From positions 1-64,000 of the forward strand of contig CAYPGQ010000004.1 in the NCBI GenBank assembly GCA_964410125.1: a stretch of DNA of 64,000 nucleotides, in the 5' to 3' direction. This stretch comes from G020348385 sp964410125 (GTDB lineage Bacteria; Acidobacteriota; Aminicenantia; Aminicenantales; Aminicenantaceae). Positions 8,566-17,126 of this stretch are shown piece by piece. Under the pieces are notes generated by a model that was given only the letters and a program-made list of their open reading frames with translations, searched no databases and was not told the origin of the DNA. A program made the position numbers and the translations under genes. The number at the start of each line of letters is the position of its first letter. Within the stretch, counting starts at the first letter, position 1.

Positions 8566-8580
8566 GCAAAAATTGTGCCA
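8566..8580 (-). promoter_or_regulatory. Sigma-54 promoter of tonB
   Basis: The minus strand reads TGGCACAATTTTTGC, one mismatch from TGGCACG-N4-TTGC with correct spacing. It lies about 60 bp upstream of the tonB ATG. A candidate activator motif starts 87 bp further upstream (8667-8682). Confidence 0.8.
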
Positions 8581-8666
8581 ATAATGGAAAATTAACATAA
8601 ATTGATTATTTTCATAGAGTTAGCAAATAAAGTGTAGAAGAATACGATTTAATAAAAGAAAAAAAA

Positions 8667-8682
8667 TCGAAAAATTGCGAAA
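8667..8682 (-). promoter_or_regulatory. Candidate NtrC-type upstream activator site
   Basis: TCGAAAAATTGCGAAA on the plus strand, differing at two positions from TTGAAAAATTGAGAAA upstream of the receptor gene. The distance to the -24 box is the same (87 bp). The region is AT-rich, so chance similarity is the main alternative. Confidence 0.5.
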
Positions 8683-8690
8683 TTTAAAGC

Positions 8691-8722
8691 AAAAAAAAAG
8701 GAGACGCCGAAGCGCCTCCCTT
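8691..8722 (-). terminator. Rho-independent terminator of the receptor gene
   Basis: On the minus strand a stem GGAGGCGC/GCGTCTCC with loop TTCG-like bases is followed by an uninterrupted run of T. It lies about 22 bp past the receptor stop codon and separates that transcript from tonB. Confidence 0.85.
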
Positions 8723-8743
8723 TATTTGTCTCTAGAGATTCTT

Positions 8744-11524
8744 TTAAAACTCGAACCTGAATCCGAGCCTAAAAGCTCTGGGAGCTTCGATAGCCGTCAT
8801 CTGCTCGAATATCCTGTTGGAATTGCTCGAGAGTGTCTCGACTCCGGTGGCCTTATTCCCGTTCAAGATATTGAAACCGTCGGCAAAAACATGAAAGGAC
8901 AATCCTCCGATGTTGAAGACTTTTTCCAATCTCAAATCCAGCACGCAGAGGTCAGGATATCCTCTCGTACCTTTTTCCTCAGCAAGAACTGTTTCTTCCC
9001 CTTGGTAAAGATCAAGACCCAGGTCTAAGCTGTTCACCAATCTGGTGTACCGCTCTCCGGAAAGATACCGGAAATACCCGCTTAGATTGATTCCCCAAGG
9101 TCCCATGACCATACCTTGCAACTTGAACTGATGACGTCTTTCCAGTGGGAATCTTCCGTAAGAATTGATGTGAACATTAGGATTGTCATAATATCCTCTT
9201 GCGCCATAGCTGTCGTCAAAATCGGTTCCAATCAATCCTCTTGATTTCTGCCAGATGTATGACGCCATAACCGACCATCCATGAGAAAATCTTTTGTTCA
9301 CAGTCACTTCGATCCCGTCATAATCTCTGTCTGCTCCTGGAGGATTCACGGTGTAGTATTCACCCGGAAGTGTCTGGATCTGGTCCCAGAAAGTGATGGA
9401 ACTCCCATCATAGGGATCTGTCACAGTGGTTGGTTCCCAGTTTGTCCAGATGAGTTCTCCACTTCCCATCAAAGCATCGATGTCCAAAGCGTTGGCATCC
9501 ACATCTTCGATCAGATCTCTGTCCCATTTCCGGATGTACCGGAAGCCGACAGAAAAATCCGTGAAAACTTCTCTCTCGATGCCGATCGTGAACTCGTTGA
9601 TATAGGGATTTTTCAGATTCTGATCGCCATACCCGACTTGTGTAGATCCCGGGAGATACACGTAAAAGGGATAATCTGCCCTTGTACCATCCGGATTGAG
9701 GTAGTCGGCAATAATAACAAAATCGTTGGGATTGTTGTAGGTAAACCACTGAGTTATGTTAGCCGCGTAATAGCGTGAAAAACTTGCTTTCAACATGGTT
9801 TTGGAATCGCCTGTCAGATCGAACACAAAGCCAAGTCTCGGAGCAAGAGTCGTCCATTTCAGGGGGGTCATCGTCTCGGGAACACTCCTGTTGTAGGTAT
9901 ACCCATAAATGGACTGTTCGCCTTCATCCTCATTCTGTTTGGGAATGATTCCTCTCTGATGCTCAAGCCTCAGCCCCAGATTTAGTGTGGCTCTCTTGCC
10001 TATTGTCCAGGAATCCTGGATAAAAGCTGCCATGTTCATCAGGTTCTCATACCTGTCCATCTCTTTGTAATAAACACCATAGAAAGGATCCCCATCATAA
10101 GTTATGACTTGGTACATGTCGTTTCTTGGATCAGTGTAGTACTTTCTCCCCCAATAGCTCCAGGAATAAGTGAATTCTCCACCAAATCTGAATTCATGCT
10201 GCCCGGCCAGTCTATCGACAAAATAGGTGCCGTCGGCATTGATTTGGAGGCGGTCTCTCTTGTTCAGATCATCGTATCCACTTCCGCCGGTGGACCTGTT
10301 CGTTAGAAATTCAACGACATTCGGGTTTTGGTTTTTAGCGAGCATATCAAACGACGAATTGACATAACCGACCTTTAAATTCGTGTAGAAATCGCTCCCG
10401 AAGAATCGCGTCCAATGGAAATTGAAAACATGAGTGGGAGTGAGCTGCTTCAAAGTGGTATCTTCCGTATCGAATCGGCTCGCCCCTCTGTGATTTCTCC
10501 TGATATCAGAGTAATTATAAGAGACAACGAACTTATTCTGCCGATCTGGTTGAAAACTGAGCTTAACATACGGATAAGGCCTGAATTCGTCATAAGGTGT
10601 TTCACTTTCTCCGTCATAGGGATAACCGGAGACATAGCGCGCTCTTTTATTAAAACTCACATTGGTGAAGAACCAGAGTCTGTCCTTGATGATTGGCCCT
10701 CCCAGGGAAAAACTGGGCTCTATGTTGTATCTGTAGCCGCTTGCGTGTCCTTCCAGAGGGGTACCCGAGGTATTATCCGATTGAAGTTTCTCATGTGTGT
10801 AATAGAAACCGACATCCCCACTCAGCTTGTTGCCCCCCGATTTGGTGACCACATTGATCACAGCACCTTTAACGGCACCGAATTCGGCCGAAAGCCCTCC
10901 TGATTGAACGGAAATCTCTTCCATAATGTCCATTCCGAAAAATACGGCTTGGGTTCCGACAGTCGGGTCCACCAGGTTAACACCATCGAGATTATACGTG
11001 TTATCCCTCACCGAACTTCCATGCGATGTGTTTGACGTGAATCCCGGGGTCATGTTGACGTATGTGTCCAAATTTCTGGGAGCGGGTATGGATGTCAGGA
11101 AAACCTTTTCGAGATTGACAGTCATCGTTGTCTTCTTCAAGTCGACAGTGGGAGTTTTTCCAACGACCACAACTGCCTCCTCAAGGGCTGTAAACTCCAT
11201 CGTGATGTCTATCGTCGCTGTTTTGCCCACATTGAGGACGATGTCTTTTCTAATGGTCGTGTTGAATCCATCCAGCTCAAAACTGATTTCGTACATTCCC
11301 GGGGAAAGCGAGGGAAATCGATAGATCCCTTCCAAATTCGTGATTGTCGACATCTGCGGGAGTATGAGAGCAGGAGACTTGATGGAAACACCAACTCCTG
11401 GCAGAGGCTGGCCATCCACATCCTTCACGGTTCCGCTCAACATCCCTGTCTGGGATAGCTGCGCAAATCCCGTGAACACAAAGAACAATAATGCAGAAAA
11501 GAAAATTAAAGATTTTTTTAACAA
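8744..11524 (-). CDS. TonB-dependent outer-membrane receptor, Oar-like
   Basis: A 926-residue receptor. It has a signal peptide (MLKKSLIFFSALLFFVFTGF-A), a carboxypeptidase-regulatory beta-sandwich (about 30-115, GTVKDVDGQPLPGVGVSIKS), a plug domain (about 120-235; NLDGVNLVDP, SGGLSAEFG) and a long barrel ending in phenylalanine (FRLGFRFEF). Oar-like receptors take up large ligands, peptides or sugars; the ligand here is unknown. The start is TTG 11524, with AGGAGG 6 nt upstream leading directly into the signal peptide. The longer in-frame ATG start at 11596 is excluded because it would lie across the sigma-54 promoter (11577-11591). A terminator follows the gene. Confidence 0.92.
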   Translation of the reverse strand: MLKKSLIFFSALLFFVFTGFAQLSQTGMLSGTVKDVDGQPLPGVGVSIKSPALILPQMSTITNLEGIYRFPSLSPGMYEISFELDGFNTTIRKDIVLNVGKTATIDITMEFTALEEAVVVVGKTPTVDLKKTTMTVNLEKVFLTSIPAPRNLDTYVNMTPGFTSNTSHGSSVRDNTYNLDGVNLVDPTVGTQAVFFGMDIMEEISVQSGGLSAEFGAVKGAVINVVTKSGGNKLSGDVGFYYTHEKLQSDNTSGTPLEGHASGYRYNIEPSFSLGGPIIKDRLWFFTNVSFNKRARYVSGYPYDGESETPYDEFRPYPYVKLSFQPDRQNKFVVSYNYSDIRRNHRGASRFDTEDTTLKQLTPTHVFNFHWTRFFGSDFYTNLKVGYVNSSFDMLAKNQNPNVVEFLTNRSTGGSGYDDLNKRDRLQINADGTYFVDRLAGQHEFRFGGEFTYSWSYWGRKYYTDPRNDMYQVITYDGDPFYGVYYKEMDRYENLMNMAAFIQDSWTIGKRATLNLGLRLEHQRGIIPKQNEDEGEQSIYGYTYNRSVPETMTPLKWTTLAPRLGFVFDLTGDSKTMLKASFSRYYAANITQWFTYNNPNDFVIIADYLNPDGTRADYPFYVYLPGSTQVGYGDQNLKNPYINEFTIGIEREVFTDFSVGFRYIRKWDRDLIEDVDANALDIDALMGSGELIWTNWEPTTVTDPYDGSSITFWDQIQTLPGEYYTVNPPGADRDYDGIEVTVNKRFSHGWSVMASYIWQKSRGLIGTDFDDSYGARGYYDNPNVHINSYGRFPLERRHQFKLQGMVMGPWGINLSGYFRYLSGERYTRLVNSLDLGLDLYQGEETVLAEEKGTRGYPDLCVLDLRLEKVFNIGGLSFHVFADGFNILNGNKATGVETLSSNSNRIFEQMTAIEAPRAFRLGFRFEF

Positions 11525-11576
11525 TTTAAACCTCCTAAAATTTAAAATGAATTCATTTTCGAACGAATCTTTATTA

Positions 11577-11591
11577 GCAATAAGCGTGCCA
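11577..11591 (-). promoter_or_regulatory. Sigma-54 promoter of the TonB-dependent receptor
   Basis: The minus strand reads TGGCACGCTTATTGC, an exact match to the consensus with flanking T residues on both sides (TTGGCACG...TTGCT). The predicted transcript starts near 11565, giving a leader of about 40 nt that contains AGGAGG before the TTG start. Confidence 0.9.
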
Positions 11592-11677
11592 ATCATGGTT
11601 TTCTTACATAAATCCTTTAATTTCAGCCAGATAGTAAATTACAGGCTTATTTTGAAAAGTATTGGAAATGAAAAAAA

Positions 11678-11693
11678 TTGAAAAATTGAGAAA
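11678..11693 (-). promoter_or_regulatory. Candidate NtrC-type upstream activator site
   Basis: TTGAAAAATTGAGAAA on the plus strand, 87 bp upstream of the -24 box. This is the same spacing and nearly the same sequence as in front of tonB. It lies in the roughly 140 bp between the receptor promoter and the activator gene. Confidence 0.5.
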
Positions 11694-11734
11694 GGACGCT
11701 TAGAAAATATTCTAAAAAAAGGAGAGAGGAGTAT

Positions 11735-13123
11735 TTATTTTATGCCCAGTCTTTTCCTGCGGTAACGGAATGTGTGATGGTTTATGTTGAGGAGCTTTGC
11801 TGCCTTGGATTCGTTTCCTCCTGCCAATCTGAGGGCTTCCCCAATATAGTGTTTTTCAATAGATTCTTGGATCGAAGGAAAATCAACACCGTCAGGCAGC
11901 AGCGGTGGATATCCGGCTTCACTTTCCCTTTGCGTTAGTGTTTTCCTTTCCTCTGGCGTTTCAACTCCAAGATCTTCGGAAGTCAATTTCGGACCCTTGC
12001 CCACAAGAATCCCTCTCTCGATGATATTTCTCAATTCACGAACATTCCCTTTCCAGTTATACTCTAATAACGTTCTTTCAGCTTCGGGAGTAAATCCAGT
12101 GAATCTCTTTTTAAATTTTTTGCTAAACTCCACAAGATAGTGTTTAGCGATAGGCATAATATCGCCACGTCTTTCCTTTAAGGAAGGAACTTCGACCTTG
12201 ATAACACCCAAACGGAAATAGAGATCATTCCTGAATAGATTTTTTTCTAGTTGTTCATCGATATCTTTATTCGTGGCAGACACAACGCGGGTTTGAACAT
12301 GCAATTTTTTTGTCCCACCTACATGGTAAAATTCTCCGGCCTCAAGAAATCTAAGGAGCTTTGCCTGTGCTTCAGGGCTCAAATCACCAACTTCATCGAG
12401 AAATAAAGTCCCATTGGCTGCTTCTTCTATCACGCCCTTTTTACCAGATACCTTTGCTCCGGTAAATGCCCCCTTTTCATACCCAAAAAGTTCACTTTCT
12501 ATGAGTTCTTTTGGGATGGCGGCACAATTCACTGTAACAAAGGGTCCTTTGTAATTCGGGCTCCTGAAATGGATGGCACTGGCAATCAATTCTTTTCCAG
12601 TCCCCGTTTCCCCAATGATCAATATGGGCGTATCAGGGCTTTTGGCCACCTTCGCGATAAAATCCATCACATCCTGGATGGCATCGCTTTCTGCAATAAA
12701 ACAGGGGATGTTCTCCTTGAGATAGGATTCTTGAAGCATTTGGACTTCTTTCCTCAATCGTATGGTATCGAGGGCCTTTTGAATCGTGGCTTCCAAGGCA
12801 TCCATATGAAGAGGCTTCACGATATAATCATAAGCTCCTTGTTTCATCGCAGAGATCACCGTATCGATATCTTCAAAAGCTGTGATCATGATAACCAGAA
12901 TATCAGGGCTAATCCCCTTGATTTTTGAGAGGGCCTCGATTCCATCCATACCCGGTAACCCGATATCAAGAAGGATTAAATCCGGGAGTCCGGTTTTAAC
13001 GCTTTTGAGGACTTCCTCAGCCGTTGGAAATGCTTTGACATCATAATCAGATTCAAGAACCGAAATTATCCCTTCCCTCACAAGCTGATCGTCGTCGACG
13101 ACATAAATAGTGTATTCAATCAT
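11735..13123 (-). CDS. NtrC-family sigma-54 activator
   Basis: A 462-residue response regulator. The receiver (about 1-120) has its phospho-acceptor in LILLDIGLPGMDG. The AAA+ domain (about 145-385) has Walker A GETGTGKE and the sigma-54-contacting loop GAFTGA. A Fis-type helix-turn-helix ends the protein (GGNESKAAKLLNINHHTFRY). It hydrolyses ATP to remodel sigma-54 RNA polymerase. Its start overlaps the histidine kinase by 4 bp, so the two form one cotranslated pair. The three sigma-54 promoters downstream (7605, 8566, 11577) are the obvious targets. That assignment is inference from position and the shared upstream motif. Confidence 0.93.
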   Translation of the reverse strand: MIEYTIYVVDDDQLVREGIISVLESDYDVKAFPTAEEVLKSVKTGLPDLILLDIGLPGMDGIEALSKIKGISPDILVIMITAFEDIDTVISAMKQGAYDYIVKPLHMDALEATIQKALDTIRLRKEVQMLQESYLKENIPCFIAESDAIQDVMDFIAKVAKSPDTPILIIGETGTGKELIASAIHFRSPNYKGPFVTVNCAAIPKELIESELFGYEKGAFTGAKVSGKKGVIEEAANGTLFLDEVGDLSPEAQAKLLRFLEAGEFYHVGGTKKLHVQTRVVSATNKDIDEQLEKNLFRNDLYFRLGVIKVEVPSLKERRGDIMPIAKHYLVEFSKKFKKRFTGFTPEAERTLLEYNWKGNVRELRNIIERGILVGKGPKLTSEDLGVETPEERKTLTQRESEAGYPPLLPDGVDFPSIQESIEKHYIGEALRLAGGNESKAAKLLNINHHTFRYRRKRLGIK

Positions 13124-15522
13124 TTTTTCTCGGATCCTTTGGCAATCGGAATTTTAATCCTGAATTCGGCGCCTCCCCACTTGCTTGTTTTAACATCAAT
13201 CGTCCCCCCATGATCGGTGATAATCCTGTGAACCAGACTCAGCCCGATTCCCGTGCTGTCTTTTTTCGTGGTATAGAAAGGCTCGAATATCTTATTTCTC
13301 ATATCAGCCGGCACACCCGGACCCGAATCAGCAATCCTCACGAGGACAAAATGACCTTCTCTCGATGATGACACTTTTATTTTTTGTTCTCTATCCACGT
13401 TTTTCACGGCTTCTGAAGCATTATTTATCAGATTCAGGATAACCTCCTCGATATAATGCGGATCTATTTTGCAAAGAGGCAAATTTTCAGCCAATTCTTT
13501 TTCAATCTTTATCCCGCTCTTCCGCAGAGCGACGGAGGAAAGTTTGATCGCATCTTCGACAGGCCGGTTAATATCCTCTACAACAAACCGCGGCTCACTC
13601 GGTTTTGAAAAATCCATCACTCTCCGAATCACAGATTCAATCTTATTCGAGGCTAATTGAAGTTTGTCGACAGTCTCTTTTCTCTTCCTTCCATCTGTTT
13701 GTCTTTCAAAGGCTGTTTTCAGCACATCCAAATACATATTCACCGCAGTCAAAGGATTTCTTATCTCGTGAGCAATGCCGGTTGCCACACGCCCCAGCGA
13801 AGCCATTTTATCCTGAATCCTCAAAAGCCGTTCGAGCTCCTTGGCCTTAGTCATATCCATAAGATTCACCAATACGGCTTCTTTGCGTTTGTATTCAATC
13901 ACGGTAGCCCGGCAGTAAACCCATTTCATATCATCTTTATTGTTTTTGCCAGGAAACGGGTAAAACCTGAAATCCGTTTCCATTGTTTGAGTTTTTCCTG
14001 AGGATATTTTTTTGTACAGCTTCCCAACCTTCTCCCTATCTTCACTGTGGATGTCCTCATATTCCAAAAGATTCGTCGTGAGAGGCATTGAGCCAAGGAG
14101 TCTTTTTTGTTCAGGATTTCTATAGATAACGCGACCTTCTTGAATAATACTGATGCCGATAAGGGAATGATCGACCAAGTCGCGCAAACGCCTCTCATTC
14201 TCCTGAAGCGCTTTTTCTGCCTGTTTGCGCTCCGAAATGTCGGTGATGAATCCTTCCAGCCAAAGCAGCTCTCCCTTATTTGAAAAAATTCCGACTCCCT
14301 GTTCCCAGACCCATTTTATTTTACCAGACTTGGTTTGAATGCGATACTCCAGGCGGAAAGGCCTCTTTTCTTTTAAATCCTTTTGTATTTTGTTCCAAAC
14401 CACCTTCCTATCTTCAGCGTATATGGCTTGGTTATAGGTCAGCTTGCGATTCCCTATGAAATCGGAAGGTTTGTACCCGGTTAATTCTTTGCATCCTGCG
14501 CTAACGAATTCCATTGTCCAGTTTTCATCATTCAAACACCGGTAGGTCATGCCGGGAAGGTTGCTTATCAAAGTGGAGAGCTTGCGTTCGCTCTCCCTAA
14601 GGCCATCTTCTGCAGTCCTGAGGGACGTGATATCTATCCAAGAAGCGATACTTCTGTTTGTCCCGGAGACCAGTCCGATTTTACAAAACATGTCCTTTCT
14701 CTTACCTTTCTTATCTACAAAACAGAACTCGTACTCTGTTGGCACATCCTCTCCCCGTCTCCTCCTTCTGATGTGATAATCTTTCAATCTATTTTTATCT
14801 TTATCAGAAACGAATTCTGTTAATTTCATCCTTCCTTCCACATCTTTTTTGGAATATCCACTTATCTGCTCAAATCGGGTGTTTATCATTGAAATTGTCA
14901 TATCCTCTTCGATCATAAGTGTAGCCGCCCCGGTATTCTCGAAGACACTCCTGTACCTTTTTTCCGCCTCTTGTAACACCTTACTGGCTTTGTTGCGGTC
15001 TTCCTCAAGCGCCATGGTATGCAACGCAAAAGCAAGATCTCCTGCAAACTCTTCCAACAGGATTTGCTCTTCGGAATCCACGATGAGATTTTTGGGCGTA
15101 GAAACGCATAAAACTCCATAAGTTCTTTCTTCATAACCCACTCTAACGGCCATCCCTCCCCTTCCCCTATAATGTTTAGACACAGGACAATCACCACAAA
15201 AAGTCTCCGGGGCCTCAGTCACAAACACTCTCTTTTGAGACAACGCTCTTTGGGCACAATCAGGCAAATCTCCTCGTTTGAGGAGCTCTATCATGCCCGA
15301 AAATTCCTCTCCCAGCCCTGCTTGGGCGCTTGCCGTCAATCCTCCGGCCTCGTCGAACAGGGCAATCCATACATTATAGAAGCTTCTGTTTTTGATTAGA
15401 TTTCGACAGATGCCGGCAAGTAGTTTGTTTCGGTTTCTTTCTCTTACTATAAGTTGATTGACACTCCGCATCGCACGCAGCACAAGGTTGAGACGGTTAA
15501 TTTTTTCTTGACTACTTTTCAC
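13120..15522 (-). CDS. Soluble GAF/PAS sensor histidine kinase
   Basis: An 800-residue kinase with no membrane segment. A GAF domain (about 20-175) contains the cysteine-bearing FCGDCPVSKHYRG. Three PAS/PAC units follow (about 190-305, 315-445, 450-565), then a HisKA domain with the phospho-histidine in AHEIRNPL (about residue 584), and an HATPase with N and G boxes (NLINNASEAV; DSTGIGLSLVHRI). It is the natural partner of the NtrC-type protein that overlaps it by 4 bp. The cytoplasmic GAF and PAS domains suggest an internal signal such as redox state or a metabolite. The signal is unknown. Confidence 0.93.
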   Translation of the reverse strand: MKSSQEKINRLNLVLRAMRSVNQLIVRERNRNKLLAGICRNLIKNRSFYNVWIALFDEAGGLTASAQAGLGEEFSGMIELLKRGDLPDCAQRALSQKRVFVTEAPETFCGDCPVSKHYRGRGGMAVRVGYEERTYGVLCVSTPKNLIVDSEEQILLEEFAGDLAFALHTMALEEDRNKASKVLQEAEKRYRSVFENTGAATLMIEEDMTISMINTRFEQISGYSKKDVEGRMKLTEFVSDKDKNRLKDYHIRRRRRGEDVPTEYEFCFVDKKGKRKDMFCKIGLVSGTNRSIASWIDITSLRTAEDGLRESERKLSTLISNLPGMTYRCLNDENWTMEFVSAGCKELTGYKPSDFIGNRKLTYNQAIYAEDRKVVWNKIQKDLKEKRPFRLEYRIQTKSGKIKWVWEQGVGIFSNKGELLWLEGFITDISERKQAEKALQENERRLRDLVDHSLIGISIIQEGRVIYRNPEQKRLLGSMPLTTNLLEYEDIHSEDREKVGKLYKKISSGKTQTMETDFRFYPFPGKNNKDDMKWVYCRATVIEYKRKEAVLVNLMDMTKAKELERLLRIQDKMASLGRVATGIAHEIRNPLTAVNMYLDVLKTAFERQTDGRKRKETVDKLQLASNKIESVIRRVMDFSKPSEPRFVVEDINRPVEDAIKLSSVALRKSGIKIEKELAENLPLCKIDPHYIEEVILNLINNASEAVKNVDREQKIKVSSSREGHFVLVRIADSGPGVPADMRNKIFEPFYTTKKDSTGIGLSLVHRIITDHGGTIDVKTSKWGGAEFRIKIPIAKGSEKK

Positions 15523-15680
15523 GTTCTATCTCAAGCGATCATTGATTCAGCAAGCAGCCGAAATGTTAAGAGAAATCCGATCAGGCGTTCTATCATGGAT
15601 CAGTTTGGGAAAGATCAAATGGCTTTATAGCCTCTAATGAATTTATAACAGAGGCAAAATTTGAAGTCAAATAGCCAGAA

Positions 15681-16196
15681 TCAATTCTCTAACATATCAA
15701 TGATTTTCCCCTCGATAAGAGAAGCAATTATCGTAAATGACAGCAAAATAACAGCAAATGCTAAGCCAAAGTAATAAATCAACACAGGCAAAAAAGGGAT
15801 TTTTATCGCCCTGTTATAAAGGAAGACAGCAACCAAGCTCTGCCTCATTCCTTGTTTTCGGAGTTCCTTTAAAAGAGGATACCAAGCATAAATGGGGCCG
15901 TGACTGATAATTCCTGCTAAAACAGAGAGAATCCATCCCCTGACTCCTGAATCTTTCCCGATATATTTTGATATTGCTTTGGGTTTTAAGAAATAATTCA
16001 ATAAACCCGTCAAAAAGATGACTAGGAAAAAAACAGGTATTAATTTAATTAAAATATTACCACTTGCTTTTAGTGATTTATGGGCATTCTCAAAGCTAAA
16101 GAAAAAGAGAAACAAATATAGAATTATGACAAGCCCTAGAAAATATAGATTATTCCACCTTCTTTTTCCTTTTTGCTTTTCAATTTTGTTTTTCAT
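15681..16196 (-). CDS. Half-size permease, DUF318/YraQ-like (C-terminal half)
   Basis: 171 residues with about four membrane helices. The segments SHGPIYAWYPLLKELRKQGM and FLYNRAIKIPFLPVLIYYFG are hallmarks of the DUF318/ArsP-like permease family. It starts within the stop of the preceding gene (4-bp overlap). In archaea and some bacteria this permease is encoded as two adjacent half-size genes, and this pair fits that form. The transported substrate is unknown. Confidence 0.75.
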   Translation of the reverse strand: MKNKIEKQKGKRRWNNLYFLGLVIILYLFLFFFSFENAHKSLKASGNILIKLIPVFFLVIFLTGLLNYFLKPKAISKYIGKDSGVRGWILSVLAGIISHGPIYAWYPLLKELRKQGMRQSLVAVFLYNRAIKIPFLPVLIYYFGLAFAVILLSFTIIASLIEGKIIDMLEN

Positions 16197-16696
16197 CTTA
16201 TCATCATCATTAGGGCAACAGTTGCTAATGAAACGAGAATGGCTAAAATGAAGCTGACGAGATTTCGCCTAAATGCAAATTTTTTTCCGAGGATAGCCGC
16301 TTCTGCAGGAAACTGAATTATTCCTACTGTGACCCATGCTACTAGAAAGGCAGTGACGGCAAAAAGACTTACTCCTTCTCTTAATAATTCGGCTCCTATA
16401 ATATAGCTCGTAATGGCACTGCCTGCTGAAATACTACCAATTAGAGAGCCTGTTATTACATCCCTAAAGAATTCCCCGCTAAAAATAGAGGAAATTATCT
16501 GGGGAGAAACATTCACACGGAACAATCCCAAAAGCAAAACAACGCCAATCAGCACCGGAAGCGAGGCACCAAAACTCTTGAATGATTTATAGAAAGAGTT
16601 TATTAAATTTTCACGATTTCCTTTTTGTGCTTGCGACAAATCTCTCACAATTTTCCGCAATCTCCGCCAACTGACATCCTGGAATGAGCTTATCAC
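16193..16696 (-). CDS. Half-size permease, DUF318/YraQ-like (N-terminal half), chimeric start
   Basis: 167 residues, several membrane helices. From NLINSFYKSFKSFGASLPVL onward it looks like the first half of the DUF318 permease, ending in a membrane helix at the 4-bp overlap with its partner. The first 27 residues or so are encoded by 16621-16697, a sequence repeated at 23787-23863 beside a second IS91-like remnant. The native start therefore appears to have been replaced by insertion-derived DNA. There is no in-frame ATG, GTG or TTG at the expected native start (around 16613). Whether the gene is still expressed is open. Confidence 0.65.
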   Translation of the reverse strand: MISSFQDVSWRRLRKIVRDLSQAQKGNRENLINSFYKSFKSFGASLPVLIGVVLLLGLFRVNVSPQIISSIFSGEFFRDVITGSLIGSISAGSAITSYIIGAELLREGVSLFAVTAFLVAWVTVGIIQFPAEAAILGKKFAFRRNLVSFILAILVSLATVALMMMIR

Positions 16697-16697
16697 A
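16621..16697 (-). repeat. IS91-like terminal repeat, copy 1
   Basis: 77 bp matching 23787-23863 with about 14 differences and no gap. Both copies lie on the downstream side of an IS91-like transposase remnant and in the same orientation, so this is probably the 3' end of the element. The copy here overlaps the permease coding sequence. Confidence 0.55.
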
Positions 16698-16769
16698 GGA
16701 AAAAAGATGAGATCAAGGATAAAACAAAGAACAAAAAGACAAAAAAAGCAAAAAAGTTAGCCATGAAAT

Positions 16770-17123
16770 AGACCCCACCCTCTCCCTTATCGGGAATATG
16801 GGAAGTGACTCTGCTGATGAATTCCAGATAATCCATGATATGGGAATGGAAGTTGATGCGATCTCCGAAGGTCTGGATCACGGCCACCACTCCCGGCATG
16901 AGATAGAGGTCTGTAACTGAATGCAGGAATTTCACAAGTGTACGGACCGCAGAGAGACAGAGATCATTGAGGAGCTTTCGCTTGAATCGGAAGAAAAGAC
17001 GCAGCATCTTAGGGACGGTGAAGACGACCTGACGGTGAGCGACATCCAGGAGAAGTTCCTCCCGACGTTTGGCATGACAGGAGGGACAGAATCCGCGTGT
17101 CTTGCGTACCCGAGCCTTAGCCT
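16770..17123 (-). pseudogene. IS91/IS801-like transposase remnant 1
   Basis: Minus-strand translation gives RVRKTRGFCPSCHAKRREE, then VVFTVPKMLRLFF, then PGVVAVIQTFGDRINFHSHI. This is the zinc-finger and HUH-type N-terminal pattern of IS91/IS801 transposases. After HSHI the sequence jumps to DYLEFISRVTSHIPDKG, which belongs near the C-terminus of the family, so a large internal segment is deleted. No start codon is left. It abuts the stop of the secreted protein gene at 17127. A 95-bp part (16842-16936) is almost identical (3 differences) to 24150-24244. Confidence 0.75.
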
Positions 17124-17126
17124 ATG

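Noticed and set aside
11525..11596. N-terminal extension of the TonB-dependent receptor from ATG 11596
   Set aside because: It would be transcribed only from upstream of the sigma-54 promoter, and AGGAGG sits within it next to TTG 11524.
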